A stretch of 64,000 nucleotides of DNA from Flagellimonas sp947499585 (GCF_044596045.1 NZ_CP138995.1:2170001-2234000); one strand, 5' to 3'. Positions 18,321 to 27,704 are shown, counted from the stretch's first letter. Numbers and translations are program-made. Notes: a model not told the origin generated them from the sequence alone.

Positions 18321-20093
18321 TTAATACCCGTAGATACTATTATACAACTCCAGATACTTTTCTTTTACAATTTTTCTGCGCAACTTCATGGTAGGAGTAA
18401 GGTGTCCATCGTCTACACTCCAAACATCTGGAGTCAACCTAAACTGTTTTACTTTTTCCCACTTCGCAAATTCTTCATTTGCCAAATCTACTTCTTCTTG
18501 TATTCTGGAGATTACTCGCTCATTTAAAATAATGTCGGAGTTTTCACCAAAGGTGATTTTGTGGCGTTCGGCCCATTCGTATAAAAATTCAAAATTTGGT
18601 TGAATTAAGGCAGCTGGCATTTTTTCCCCTTCGCCCACTACCATGATCTGCTCAATAAAACGGGATTGTTTAAAACGATTTTCAAGCAATTGAGGTGCTA
18701 CATATTTACCTCCTGAGGTTTTGAACATTTCTTTCTTACGGTCTGTGATTTTTAAAAACCCGTCTGCATCTACTTCGCCAATATCACCCGTATGAAAGTA
18801 ACCGTCAATAATTACTTCTGCTGTTTTTTCAGGATCTTTATAATAACCCAGCATTACCTGCGGACCTTTTATACAGATTTCACCATCTTCAGCAATTTTA
18901 ACCTCAGTTCTGTCTATTGGAATTCCTACGGTACCAATTCTAAAACCATTGCCCCGCATATCATTTACAGAAACAACAGGTGAGGTTTCCGTTAGACCAT
19001 AACCCTCCATAACACCCATTTCCGCAGCATTAAAAATTCTGGCCAACCTTGGTTGTAACGCTGCACTTCCTGAAGCTATTAGTGCAAGGTTGCCGCCTAA
19101 TCCTTCTTTCCATTTGCTAAAAATCAGTTTTCTGGCCAATGCCAGTTTCTTTTCGTACCACCAACCATTTTTTCCATAAGGCTCATATTTTAGACCCACT
19201 TCTACGGCCCAAAAGAAAAGATTCTTTTTTATACCGCCTAGTGCTGCACCTTTGGCAATAATTTTATCATATACTTTTTCCAACAATCGAGGGACAGCTG
19301 TCATTACATGTGGAGCTGTTTCCTTAAGATTGTCACTTATAGTTTCTAGGGATTCCGCATAATAGATTGTCACTCCTCTAAATTGGTACAGATATATAAG
19401 CATGCGCTCGTAAACGTGACAGAGCGGAAGAAAACTCAATGATTTAGTTTCACCATCCACAATTGGGAATCGTTTTGAGCTTTCTATGGCATTGCTCACA
19501 AGGTTATCATGGGACAACATGACTCCTTTTGGTCTTCCCGTTGTTCCAGAGGTGTAAATTAAAGTAGCCAAATCTCCTGGCTGCACATTAGCTTTTAGTC
19601 TTTCTACCTCGTCTTGATTGGAGTTATCCGTTCCCAATTCTAATACCTCTTTCCAGTTTTTACAATTGGATAGACCATCAAAAGAGTAGACATCCTTTAA
19701 TTTTTTTAGCCTTGGGGTAACCTCCAATACTTTTTCCAAAACTTCATTACAAGAAACAAAACAATATTTGGCTTCTGAATGGTTTAATACGTATTCGTAA
19801 TCTGATGCAGAAATAGTTGGATATATAGGTACGTTTTGAGCACCTATCTGCAGGATGCCAATATCCATAATATTCCATTCTGTTCTATTGTTCATAGAAA
19901 TTACGGCAATCTTATCATTGGGTTTTACTCCCAATTTTAAAAGCGCCCTACTAATGGTATTGGCTTGATCAATATAGTCCTTTGTTGAAGTAGCAACCCA
20001 TTTACCATCATATTTGGTAACAAGTGATTTTTCAAGGGGGAATTTTTCCAATTGATAATATGGAAAATCAAAAAGTCTGGTAACTGTTTGCAT
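18321..20093 (-). CDS. Long-chain fatty-acid--CoA ligase (AMP-forming)
   Basis: 590 residues from the ATG at 20093 (MQTVTRLFDFPYYQ). A longer frame starting with GTG at 20138 was rejected because its 15 extra residues do not look like the family. The AMP-binding signature YTSGTTGRPKG lies at about 180-190, followed later by GYGLTETSPV and the HTGDIGEVDADGFLKITDRKKEMFKTSGGK block read in parts. It activates fatty acids to acyl-CoA before beta-oxidation. It lies upstream of the marR-fad operon on the same strand but is separated by a terminator, so it has its own transcript. Confidence 0.93.
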   Translation of the reverse strand: MQTVTRLFDFPYYQLEKFPLEKSLVTKYDGKWVATSTKDYIDQANTISRALLKLGVKPNDKIAVISMNNRTEWNIMDIGILQIGAQNVPIYPTISASDYEYVLNHSEAKYCFVSCNEVLEKVLEVTPRLKKLKDVYSFDGLSNCKNWKEVLELGTDNSNQDEVERLKANVQPGDLATLIYTSGTTGRPKGVMLSHDNLVSNAIESSKRFPIVDGETKSLSFLPLCHVYERMLIYLYQFRGVTIYYAESLETISDNLKETAPHVMTAVPRLLEKVYDKIIAKGAALGGIKKNLFFWAVEVGLKYEPYGKNGWWYEKKLALARKLIFSKWKEGLGGNLALIASGSAALQPRLARIFNAAEMGVMEGYGLTETSPVVSVNDMRGNGFRIGTVGIPIDRTEVKIAEDGEICIKGPQVMLGYYKDPEKTAEVIIDGYFHTGDIGEVDADGFLKITDRKKEMFKTSGGKYVAPQLLENRFKQSRFIEQIMVVGEGEKMPAALIQPNFEFLYEWAERHKITFGENSDIILNERVISRIQEEVDLANEEFAKWEKVKQFRLTPDVWSVDDGHLTPTMKLRRKIVKEKYLELYNSIYGY

Positions 20094-20193
20094 AGTAAGT
20101 TTCTGTAAAGTAATTGCAAAATAGCAAATCAGGCCCACACTAAGAAATGGAATTCTTAATTAGAGATTTAAAATGTTAAAGAATTAGTAAATT

Positions 20194-20556
20194 TTATAAT
20201 GTAGGAGAAATTTCATCAAGTGAATAATAGACTTTCAATCCATTTGCTCTGGCTACTTTAACATCATTATCTGCCCCTTTTGATTCTCCTTCCAATCTCA
20301 AAACGGCATCACATTTCAATAACATTCTATGAGCGGCCGGATATTGAATTTCTTGCCAGACATCATCACCAGGCTCTTTTGCACCTGCCAACTTCAATAA
20401 TGGCAATGCCAACCATTCTCCAATAATGGGCATATGACCCATTCTAAAAAGAGGTAGTGCAGCTGATTCTAGATGTTCAAGATTTTTTTTCATGAGTTTT
20501 GGGTCATTGTTGGTACCACTCCGGTACGGCCCAGCAATTAAGATCATCATGGTCAT
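20194..20556 (-). CDS. DUF4406 protein (nucleoside 2-deoxyribosyltransferase-like fold)
   Basis: 120 residues. It opens MTMMILIAGPYRSGT, continues with ESAALPLFRMGHMPIIGEW and contains CDAVLRLEGESKGAD and the ending GLKVYYSLDEI. This is the pattern of DUF4406, relatives of nucleoside 2-deoxyribosyltransferases and YtoQ-like proteins. The activity is unknown. Three Met codons are close together at the start, so the first residue is uncertain by up to three codons. Confidence 0.72.
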   Translation of the reverse strand: MTMMILIAGPYRSGTNNDPKLMKKNLEHLESAALPLFRMGHMPIIGEWLALPLLKLAGAKEPGDDVWQEIQYPAAHRMLLKCDAVLRLEGESKGADNDVKVARANGLKVYYSLDEISPTL

Positions 20557-20620
20557 TAGTTTTTGTAAAGGAACCTATTAACTAAATCAGAAAAAATAAA
20601 ATAGTTTAAGAAATTGAATA

Positions 20621-21193
20621 TTATTTGCCATTGCGAACCATACTAAGGAATTCTGGGGTAATGCCTAAATACGAAGCAATTTGTTTTTGGTTGAGCTGTG
20701 ATGCTATTGAAGGGTATTTTTCCATGAAGATGTCATACTTCTTTTTAGCCGTAAGGGATAGATTTTCCAGCCCCCTCTGTTGTTCACGGATGTAAGCATT
20801 TTGCATCAAAATCCTAAAAAACCTTTCAAATTTTGGGATTTCCAGTAGTAAACGCTCAAAATTGACTTTACTCAATAAAAACACCATAGATGGTTCCAGT
20901 GCCTCTATGCTAAGCATACTTTTCTTTTTCTTGGTAAATGCAAACATATCAGTAACCCACCAGTCTTTTATAGCAAACATAATGGTTGTTTCCTTACCTT
21001 CTTCACTTAGAAAATAAGCGCGAAGTATACCATTGTTCACAAAGGAAATACCATCGCAGAAAGCACCTTGCTCTAACAAAACCTGCCCCTTACCCAATCT
21101 TTTTTCAGTTAAATAAGAAGTGAACAATTCTATTTCTTTGGAGTTGAGCTGTATGTGCTTTGATACATTATGAAGTATGGGTTCAAAACTCAT
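20621..21193 (-). CDS. Crp/Fnr family transcriptional regulator
   Basis: 190 residues: a cyclic-nucleotide-binding-type beta barrel (LTEKRLGKGQVLLEQGAFCDGISFV) and a C-terminal helix-turn-helix (QKQIASYLGITPEFLSMVRNGK) that stops soon after the recognition helix. This short-wing form is common in Bacteroidota. No Fnr-type cysteine cluster is seen. It is 11 bases downstream of the GNAT gene and may share its transcript. Ligand and targets are unknown. Confidence 0.88.
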   Translation of the reverse strand: MSFEPILHNVSKHIQLNSKEIELFTSYLTEKRLGKGQVLLEQGAFCDGISFVNNGILRAYFLSEEGKETTIMFAIKDWWVTDMFAFTKKKKSMLSIEALEPSMVFLLSKVNFERLLLEIPKFERFFRILMQNAYIREQQRGLENLSLTAKKKYDIFMEKYPSIASQLNQKQIASYLGITPEFLSMVRNGK

Positions 21194-21204
21194 AACTCCT
21201 GTGT

Positions 21205-21660
21205 TTAGACTAGATGTAGTTTCATTCCCTCATGCGAAGCTACAAATCCGAGTGTTTTATAAAACTCCAAAGCGTCAGGTCTCTTTTTATCGGTAGTCAG
21301 TTGCACTACATGAGCGCCTTTCAACTTTGATCGCTCAATGGCCCATTGAAATAAAATTTTGCCAATTCCTTTTCCACGATAATTTTCATGCACACGAACA
21401 GCTTCAATTTGGGCTCTAATACCTCCTTGGTAGGTTAAATACTGAATAAAGCTTAGTTGTAATGTTCCAATGACCTTTCCAGACTCGTCTTCAATTACCA
21501 CCAATTCCTGATTTGGATCATGGTCTATATTATCAAAAGCTTTAAGGTATTTTTCCGGTAGAGGCAATTTATAATCCTCACGTAATTTGCCCAATTTATC
21601 ATTGGCAATCATTTGCACAATTACGGAAACATCTTCTTTTTTCGCTTTTCGAATCTGCAA
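21205..21660 (-). CDS. GNAT family N-acetyltransferase
   Basis: 151 residues. The acetyl-CoA-binding motif A is clear (RVHENYRGKGIGKILFQWAIERSK, with the RGKGIG loop), followed by HVVQLTTDKKRPDALEFYKTLGF, typical of GNAT C-termini. The acceptor is unknown. The gene begins 2 bases after the DinB gene stop and lies 11 bases before crp/fnr, so the three are probably co-transcribed. Confidence 0.9.
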   Translation of the reverse strand: MQIRKAKKEDVSVIVQMIANDKLGKLREDYKLPLPEKYLKAFDNIDHDPNQELVVIEDESGKVIGTLQLSFIQYLTYQGGIRAQIEAVRVHENYRGKGIGKILFQWAIERSKLKGAHVVQLTTDKKRPDALEFYKTLGFVASHEGMKLHLV

Positions 21661-21662
21661 GG

Positions 21663-22319
21663 TTACGAAGTAATTCTAGATTTAATAAACTTAAACTGTC
21701 CATTGTGATTGGACTCGTGCTCACAAACATGAAACCATTTACAGTAATTATTGGTAGGGCCCCAGGGAAATTCATTGTCGACGGCCATGAGCCAATCATC
21801 ATCACGCTTGGCAAATTCTGATAAGGTGAATTCTCTAACCTTGGTCATTTCTTCCAAATAATAATCCAAAGGTTTTCCTTTGATTTCTTTTCTTGCTTTT
21901 TCACCTAAACCTGATGCCACGGACCATTTATCTGAATCTTCTTTTGACCAATCGCCCCAGGTTTTGCCTTCAAACGTATGAATTTGATAAAAGCGTTCGG
22001 TAGCAGCCAAATGCATTAACATGGCACCAATACTATTGGCATCATCATCTACCAAATAGTCCAAGTCGGATACGCTCATATCCTGCACTGGTCTTAAGAT
22101 CACATATCGCATCCAATTCATCATAGAAACCAAAGTTCCTAGCTGAGGAGTATAGCCCTCCTTAGGTCCAAAGATGTTTAAATCGCTATCCTTGGTAAAA
22201 CTTGGTAATGGTTTTAGATGCGGTGCTGCTATTAGGCCGGTTGTTCCGAGTGCCCCCATCGTTAACAAAGAAGACTTTTTAATGAAGCTTCTTCTGTTTA
22301 CTCCTTGTTGATTTTCCAT
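21663..22319 (-). CDS. DinB-like protein with a Tat signal peptide
   Basis: 218 residues. The N-terminus NRRSFIKKSSLLTMGALGTTGLI is a twin-arginine signal followed by a hydrophobic stretch. The mature part has DinB four-helix features: MLMHLAATERFYQIHTF and KWFHVCEHESNHNGQFKFIKSR, with His residues placed for a metal site. DinB proteins are usually cytoplasmic metal-dependent enzymes of the bacillithiol/mycothiol S-transferase type; Tat export would mean folding with cofactor before transport (inference). It lies 30 bases after purL and 2 bases before the GNAT gene. Confidence 0.8.
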   Translation of the reverse strand: MENQQGVNRRSFIKKSSLLTMGALGTTGLIAAPHLKPLPSFTKDSDLNIFGPKEGYTPQLGTLVSMMNWMRYVILRPVQDMSVSDLDYLVDDDANSIGAMLMHLAATERFYQIHTFEGKTWGDWSKEDSDKWSVASGLGEKARKEIKGKPLDYYLEEMTKVREFTLSEFAKRDDDWLMAVDNEFPWGPTNNYCKWFHVCEHESNHNGQFKFIKSRITS

Positions 22320-22349
22320 AATTATTGGTGGTCGATTAGAATCTGTAAA

Positions 22350-25300
22350 TTACGAATTCTTTTCAACCCACTTTTTTGCATTCACAAAAGCCTCTAACCA
22401 TGGTGAAACAACATCATTTCTATCTTTCGGATAATGTGCCCAGTTCCATGGGAAGGTGGAACGTTCAATATGTGGCATGGTCACCAAATGCCTTCCAGTA
22501 TTATCACATAACATGGCAGTGTTATAATCACTTCCGTTTGGATTTGTGGGGTATCCTTTATATCCGTATTTGGCAACGATACTATAGTTTTCTTCTGAAA
22601 GGGGAAGATTAAATTTTCCTTCACCGTGAGAAATCCACACCCCTAGAGTGGTGCCTGCCAATGAAGAGAGCATAACAGAGTTGTTTTCTTGAATTTTTAC
22701 AGAAGTGAAGTTGCTCTCATGCTTTCCGGAAGCATTATAGGTCATTTTTGAAAGCTTTTCATGTTCTGGATTGATCATATCCAATTCTAAAAACAATTGA
22801 CATCCATTACAAATTCCTACGGATATCGTATCTGGTCTAGCAAAGAAATCTTTTAGTGCCTTATTGGCCTTTTCGTTGTACTTGAAGGCACCTGCCCAAC
22901 CTTTTGCACTCCCAAGTACATCAGAATTGGAAAAACCGCCTACGGCACCAATAAATTGAATGTCTTCCAGTGTTTCCCTACCCGAAATTAAATCGGTCAT
23001 GTGAACATCCTTTACATCAAACCCCGCCAAATACATGGCATTTGCCATTTCACGTTCAGAATTACTTCCTTTTTCACGTAAAATAGCTGCTTTTGGCCGC
23101 CCACCTTCTAATTGAACTCTAGATGGCAATTCACCAGTAAAGCTTTTGGGAAAATCATAAGCTAAAGGTTGATTTTTATAGTTGTTGTAACGGTCCTTGG
23201 CCAATCCATTTGCAGTTTGCTTGTCATCCAGAAGATAAGAGGTTTTAAACCAAGTATCCCGAAGTGATGTCACGTTAAGCCCTATCTCTATTCCATTATT
23301 TTTGATGCTCAACATGTCCGTAGAAGCTACGGAACCTATATTTTCAAAGTCAATGCCTGCATCTGAAAGTGTTTTTTCAATGGAGGCGTCTTTGGATTGA
23401 AACACGATTCCTGTATTCTCCGAAAACAATAGTTTGATAGTATCCGTTTCTCCTAAGTTTGATAGATCTAGGTTTGCACCCAATTGTGTGTCCGCAAAGC
23501 ACATTTCCAAAAGGGTAGTAATTAATCCTCCAGAAGCCACATCATGTCCTGCAAGGATTTGACCTTTTTTGATTAGCTCTTGTACCGTATTGAAAACCAG
23601 TTTTAGGTAGCCTGAATCTAATACAGAAGGTGTTTCATCACCAATTTCATTAAGAATTTGGCTAAAGGAAGAACCACCTAATTTATATTCGTCTTTTGAA
23701 ACATTGATATAGTAGATATTTCCGCCATCTTTCTGAAGAACGGGCTCAACAATTTTGGTAATATCGTTGCAGTTTCCGGCTGCAGAAATAATTACAGTTC
23801 CTGGGGAAATTACATCACCATCTTTGTATTTCTGTTTCATGGAAAGCGAATCCTTTCCTGTTGGGACATTGATACCCAATTCAATGGAAAATTCAGATAC
23901 TGCTTTTACCGCTTCATACAATCTGGCATCTTCTCCTTCGTTTTTACAAGGCCACATCCAATTTGCGGACAGAGAAACAGAATGTAAACCATCTTTTAAC
24001 GGCGCCCAGACCATATTGGTTAAAGCTTCTGCAATACTATTTTTACTTCCGGCAGAAGGGTTTATCAAACCTGAAATAGGGGAGTGCCCAATACTGGTTG
24101 CAACGCCTTCTTTTCCTTTAAAGTCCATTGCCATTACACCGCAATTGTTCAATGGCAACTGCAAGGGCCCAGCACATTGTTGTTTGGCTACACGGCCTCC
24201 AACACAACGATCGACCTTGTTTGTTAGCCAATCCTTACAGGCAACAGCTTCCAATTGCAATACGTTTTCCAGATAATCATGAAAATTTTCTAAACTATAC
24301 GAAAGTGCATCATAATCTCTCTTAACGACTATGTCGTCCATTATGGTTTTTGGAGAGCTCCCAAACATATCAGCCAGCTCTAAATCCATTGGTTTTTCAC
24401 TCGATTTTTGAGACTCAAAAATAAAACGGTGATCCCCGGTTACTTCACCAACATTATAAATAGGTGAACGTTCTCTGGCAGCAATTTTATCCAGTAATTC
24501 TAAATCTTTTTCTCCAATTACTAATCCCATTCGTTCTTGGGACTCATTTCCAATAAGTTCTTTTGCAGATAACGTTGGATCCCCAACAGGAAGTTTGTCC
24601 GTGTTGATTTTACCTCCGGTTTCCTCCACTAATTCAGATAAACAGTTGAGGTGGCCACCTGCACCATGATCATGTATAGAAACGATGGGATTATCATGAC
24701 TTTCCACCATTCCTCGAATAGCGTTGGAAGCTCGCTTTTGCATTTCGGGATTGGAACGTTGTACCGCGTTCAACTCAATAGCTGAACTAAATTCTCCCGT
24801 ATCTGCACTGGATACGGCAGCTCCACCCATACCTATGCGATAATTATCACCACCTAGAATGACTATTCTGTCTCCCTTTTTTGGAATGTCTTTTAAAGCC
24901 TGCTCTGCTTTTCCATATCCAATACCTCCGGCAAGCATGATGACTTTATCAAATCCTAATCTTCTGGATGTCACACTGAGCTTGTCGATGTGTGCTTTCC
25001 CTTCGCCATCTCCTTCGACAGGTTCAGGATGACCGCTTTGTAAAGCAGTTTCTTGGTGTTCAAAAGTTAATACAGAACCTGCGATTAAAGGCTGTCCAAA
25101 CTTATTCCCAAAATCTGATGCGCCGTTGGATGCCTTTATCAAAATATCCATAGGAGTCTGATACAACCATTCTCGTTCTTGCATCCCGTTTTCCCAAGGT
25201 CTATTCTCTTCCAATCTGGAATAGGACGTCATATACACGGCAGTACCAGCAAGAGGTAAGGAGCCCTTACCTCCAGCTAAACGATCTCTGATTTCGCCAC

Positions 25301-26096
25301 CAGAACCTGTGGCTGCTCCATTAAAAGGTTCTACTGTTGTTGGAAAGTTGTGGGTCTCAGCTTTTATAGACAAAACAGATTCGAATTCATCTTCCTCATA
25401 AAAATCTGGCTTATCGGCACTTTTTGGTGCAAACTGAACCACTTTAGGACCTTTTATGAAGGCTACGTTGTCCTTGTAAGCAGAAACGATATCGTTTGGA
25501 TGCTTTTCTGATGTTTTTTTAATGAGTTTGAAAAGTGATGAGGGCATTTCCTGCCCATCAATAATAAAAGTACCATTGAAAATTTTATGGCGACAGTGTT
25601 CTGAATTCACTTGGCTAAAGCCAAAAACCTCAGAGTCTGTCAATTTTCGCCCCAACTTTTGGGAAAGGTTTTCCAAATAGCCTACTTCGTCTTCATTTAG
25701 TGCCAAACCTTCTTGCGCATTGTATCCAGCAATATCCTCAATCTCCAAAATTGGTTCTGGAGTTATGCTAATGGTATAGCTATTTTGATCAAGGCCATCA
25801 TATTTTTGAAGGAGCATGGGATCATAATCGGTATGGGCTTCTTCAACAGCATGGAATTCTTCAATTCTGATGATTCCTTCAATCCCCATATTTTGGGTAA
25901 TCTCCGTGGCATTGGTACTCCATGGGGTCACCATAGCTGCGCGGGGGCCAACAAAAAAGGCGTCGAGAGACGCCATATTTATCTTAGGTTGGTTGCCGAA
26001 CAACCATGTTAGTTTTTCAATGTCTTTTGTTGCAATTTCTCGAGCGGTTTGGACTGCGAACACTTTTGTCGCCACATCTCCAAAGAAATGAATCAT
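22350..26096 (-). CDS. purL: Phosphoribosylformylglycinamidine synthase (PurL, large form)
   Basis: 1248 residues: N-terminal PurS-like part, two AIRS-type ATP/FGAM domains (SEHCRHKIFNG; KAETHNFPTTVEPFNGAATGSGGE read in parts) and a C-terminal glutaminase domain with the nucleophile Cys1096 in GICNGCQLF. It makes FGAM from FGAR, glutamine and ATP in purine synthesis. Residues about 350-379 (SGHPEPVEGDGEG ... DKLSVTSRR) do not look like PurL and coincide with a palindromic DNA element at 24970-25033, so they are probably an in-frame insertion tolerated in a surface loop. The frame stays open throughout. Confidence 0.95.
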   Translation of the reverse strand: MIHFFGDVATKVFAVQTAREIATKDIEKLTWLFGNQPKINMASLDAFFVGPRAAMVTPWSTNATEITQNMGIEGIIRIEEFHAVEEAHTDYDPMLLQKYDGLDQNSYTISITPEPILEIEDIAGYNAQEGLALNEDEVGYLENLSQKLGRKLTDSEVFGFSQVNSEHCRHKIFNGTFIIDGQEMPSSLFKLIKKTSEKHPNDIVSAYKDNVAFIKGPKVVQFAPKSADKPDFYEEDEFESVLSIKAETHNFPTTVEPFNGAATGSGGEIRDRLAGGKGSLPLAGTAVYMTSYSRLEENRPWENGMQEREWLYQTPMDILIKASNGASDFGNKFGQPLIAGSVLTFEHQETALQSGHPEPVEGDGEGKAHIDKLSVTSRRLGFDKVIMLAGGIGYGKAEQALKDIPKKGDRIVILGGDNYRIGMGGAAVSSADTGEFSSAIELNAVQRSNPEMQKRASNAIRGMVESHDNPIVSIHDHGAGGHLNCLSELVEETGGKINTDKLPVGDPTLSAKELIGNESQERMGLVIGEKDLELLDKIAARERSPIYNVGEVTGDHRFIFESQKSSEKPMDLELADMFGSSPKTIMDDIVVKRDYDALSYSLENFHDYLENVLQLEAVACKDWLTNKVDRCVGGRVAKQQCAGPLQLPLNNCGVMAMDFKGKEGVATSIGHSPISGLINPSAGSKNSIAEALTNMVWAPLKDGLHSVSLSANWMWPCKNEGEDARLYEAVKAVSEFSIELGINVPTGKDSLSMKQKYKDGDVISPGTVIISAAGNCNDITKIVEPVLQKDGGNIYYINVSKDEYKLGGSSFSQILNEIGDETPSVLDSGYLKLVFNTVQELIKKGQILAGHDVASGGLITTLLEMCFADTQLGANLDLSNLGETDTIKLLFSENTGIVFQSKDASIEKTLSDAGIDFENIGSVASTDMLSIKNNGIEIGLNVTSLRDTWFKTSYLLDDKQTANGLAKDRYNNYKNQPLAYDFPKSFTGELPSRVQLEGGRPKAAILREKGSNSEREMANAMYLAGFDVKDVHMTDLISGRETLEDIQFIGAVGGFSNSDVLGSAKGWAGAFKYNEKANKALKDFFARPDTISVGICNGCQLFLELDMINPEHEKLSKMTYNASGKHESNFTSVKIQENNSVMLSSLAGTTLGVWISHGEGKFNLPLSEENYSIVAKYGYKGYPTNPNGSDYNTAMLCDNTGRHLVTMPHIERSTFPWNWAHYPKDRNDVVSPWLEAFVNAKKWVEKNS
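24970..25033. repeat. REP-like palindromic element inserted in frame in purL
   Basis: Two imperfect inverted arms of 21 bases flank a 22-base centre. Left arm (24970-24990) begins GTCACACTGAGCTTGTCGA; the reverse complement of the right arm (25013-25033) begins GTCATCCTGAACCTGTCGA. Sixteen of 21 positions agree. The GC content is well above its surroundings, and the encoded peptide HPEPVEG is the translation product typical of repeated elements of this sequence type found scattered in many genomes (recalled, not searched). No second copy was noticed in this window. Confidence 0.7.
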
Positions 26097-26129
26097 ATCA
26101 GCCTAGTTGTTGAACGGATTAAGAAAATG

Positions 26130-26137
26130 CAAATTTA
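26130..26137 (-). promoter_or_regulatory. Probable purL promoter -7 element
   Basis: TAAATTTG on the minus strand matches TAnnTTTG, 33 bases upstream of the purL start. A TTG at -33 was not found. Confidence 0.45.
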
Positions 26138-26245
26138 CAAGTTTAGCTCGAATTTTGATCTATAGAATGGGTGAGTTGTTAACTAGGGGTGTTGATAGGT
26201 TTGCGCACCATAGTTTAGTGTGATTGTCATTTTAAACTTTGTGCT

Positions 26246-26755
26246 TTAGGTGTTTTTTATTTCCGTTATTCTTGCTAAATGATGATCGTCATGTTCAGCA
26301 ACAAATAGAAACAAATCCATTACTCTCATTGGCTTTTCCAGTCGGGGATGTAGAGCTGTTTTATACACCTCTTGGTCAGATAATCCGGATAATTTTTCTA
26401 AAGTTGTTCTCCGTAATTCTTCAAACCTGGTTAGCAACTCATCGATATCTTTGGAATTATGTTGTGCGAAATCCGTTTGTTTATTGTCTAAGTCAGTTGG
26501 CCTCAAACATTTTTCTTGATTTAATATGTCTTCTGGTCGTCCTTGCCATAATGGCTCCAAATCAATTAGATGACCTATGTTTTCTTTTATGGACCATTTG
26601 CCCTTCGGTTTTGCTTCAAGCAGTTCTAATGGAATTTCTTGGATCTTGGAAGTTAAGCGAAGTGTGGTTCCCGTTAATCTTTCAATGATTGATGGAAAAA
26701 TGTTTTGTTCGAATGAAAAATCAAATTTTCGTTCAAACCAGTTAATTTGTTTCAT
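26246..26755 (-). CDS. DinB family protein
   Basis: 169 residues, cytoplasmic. DinB features: KPKGKWSIKENIGHLIDLEPLWQGR with one His, and DLFLFVAEHDDHHLARITEI with the further His residues that would complete a metal-binding triad. Members act as thiol-dependent S-transferases or are of unknown activity. It stands alone between purL and a terminator. Unlike the DinB protein at 21663-22319, it has no export signal. Confidence 0.85.
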   Translation of the reverse strand: MKQINWFERKFDFSFEQNIFPSIIERLTGTTLRLTSKIQEIPLELLEAKPKGKWSIKENIGHLIDLEPLWQGRPEDILNQEKCLRPTDLDNKQTDFAQHNSKDIDELLTRFEELRRTTLEKLSGLSDQEVYKTALHPRLEKPMRVMDLFLFVAEHDDHHLARITEIKNT

Positions 26756-26840
26756 AATCCATATTCATTTATGAGTTTTTTTATTATCTCTTTAGAAAGT
26801 GCGTGAACAAAGGTAGCTAACTCTTGTATTTTGAAAAATA

Positions 26841-26860
26841 AAAGCCCCGAAAGGGGCTTT
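26841..26860 (-). terminator. Rho-independent terminator after the SDR gene
   Basis: Perfect stem AAAGCCCC/GGGGCTTT with a GAAA loop (TTTC on the minus strand), followed on the minus strand by TTTATTTTTC. It lies 13 bases beyond the SDR stop. Confidence 0.88.
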
Positions 26861-26872
26861 AAACAAAGTTTT

Positions 26873-27634
26873 TTAAACGAACATCCCGCCAGAGGCCTCA
26901 ATGCGCTGGCCGTTTACCCATTTAGCATCTTCAGTACATAGAAAAGCAACAACACTACCAATATCATCACTTTCCCCAACACGACCTAATGCAGTTAAAG
27001 AGGCAATCATATCCACTATTTGTGGGGCTTGCTCAAAACGTTCTTTATTAAAATCGGTATTGATAGCACCAGGTGCCACTGTGTTGGCTTTTATCCTGCG
27101 TTCACCTAACTCCTTGGCCAGATAGCGCGTAAATACTTCAATACCTCCTTTCATAACAGCATAGGCGGCATAGCCTGGAAAAGAAAAGCGTGCTAGACCA
27201 CTGGAGATATTAATGATTCCTCCGTCATCGTTCATAACATCAAATAAGGTTTGGGTTAAGAAATAAACTCCTTTCAAGTGTACATTCAACAGATCATCAA
27301 AGCCTTCTTCGGTTGTTTCCGCTATGGAGGCGTTGTATCCAAAACCAGCGTTGTTAATTAAGTAATCAATCTTATTGATGTTCCATTGTTCATCAAGCTC
27401 TTGAACCAACCGTTCTTTGAAAATTGGAAAATCATCCACCTTCCTAGTATCCAGTTTCAGTGCTATACCTTTACATCCCAATGCGGCTATTTCCTTTAGG
27501 GTGTCCTGTGCTGCCGCTTCATTTGAATTGTAAGTAATCACAACATTCAATCCTTTTTTAGCAATGTTTAAGGCCATGTCTTTACCCAATCCTCGGCTGC
27601 CACCTGTTATCAATGCAATTTTTGTAGTATTCAT
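26873..27634 (-). CDS. Short-chain dehydrogenase/reductase
   Basis: 253 residues with a complete classical SDR set: TGGSRGLGKDM (10-20) for NAD(P), NNAG (94-97), Ser145, Tyr158 and Lys162 (YAVMK). It should be an active NAD(P)-dependent oxidoreductase; the substrate is unknown. It lies 88 bases downstream of the AraC gene on the same strand, and the gap holds two direct repeats that could be binding sites for that regulator. Confidence 0.9.
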   Translation of the reverse strand: MNTTKIALITGGSRGLGKDMALNIAKKGLNVVITYNSNEAAAQDTLKEIAALGCKGIALKLDTRKVDDFPIFKERLVQELDEQWNINKIDYLINNAGFGYNASIAETTEEGFDDLLNVHLKGVYFLTQTLFDVMNDDGGIINISSGLARFSFPGYAAYAVMKGGIEVFTRYLAKELGERRIKANTVAPGAINTDFNKERFEQAPQIVDMIASLTALGRVGESDDIGSVVAFLCTEDAKWVNGQRIEASGGMFV

Positions 27635-27649
27635 GTGTTTTCAGTTTTA

Positions 27650-27704
27650 ATTTTTGAACACCACAAAGTTCTTTGTTATGGCAAGGATTTATTTGCGAAC
27701 ACCA
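27650..27704 (-). promoter_or_regulatory. Two direct repeats upstream of the SDR gene, possible AraC boxes
   Basis: ATTTTTGAACACCA (27650-27663) and ATTTGCGAACACCA (27691-27704), as written on the plus strand, are 14-mers differing at two positions and 41 bases apart, about four helical turns. AraC proteins bind such direct repeats. A 14-base perfect inverted repeat, ACAAAG-TT-CTTTGT, lies between them at 27663-27676. Confidence 0.45.

Noticed and set aside
20094..20138. GTG start adding 15 residues to the acyl-CoA ligase
   Set aside because: The extra residues do not fit the family, and ATG 20093 gives the usual N-terminus.
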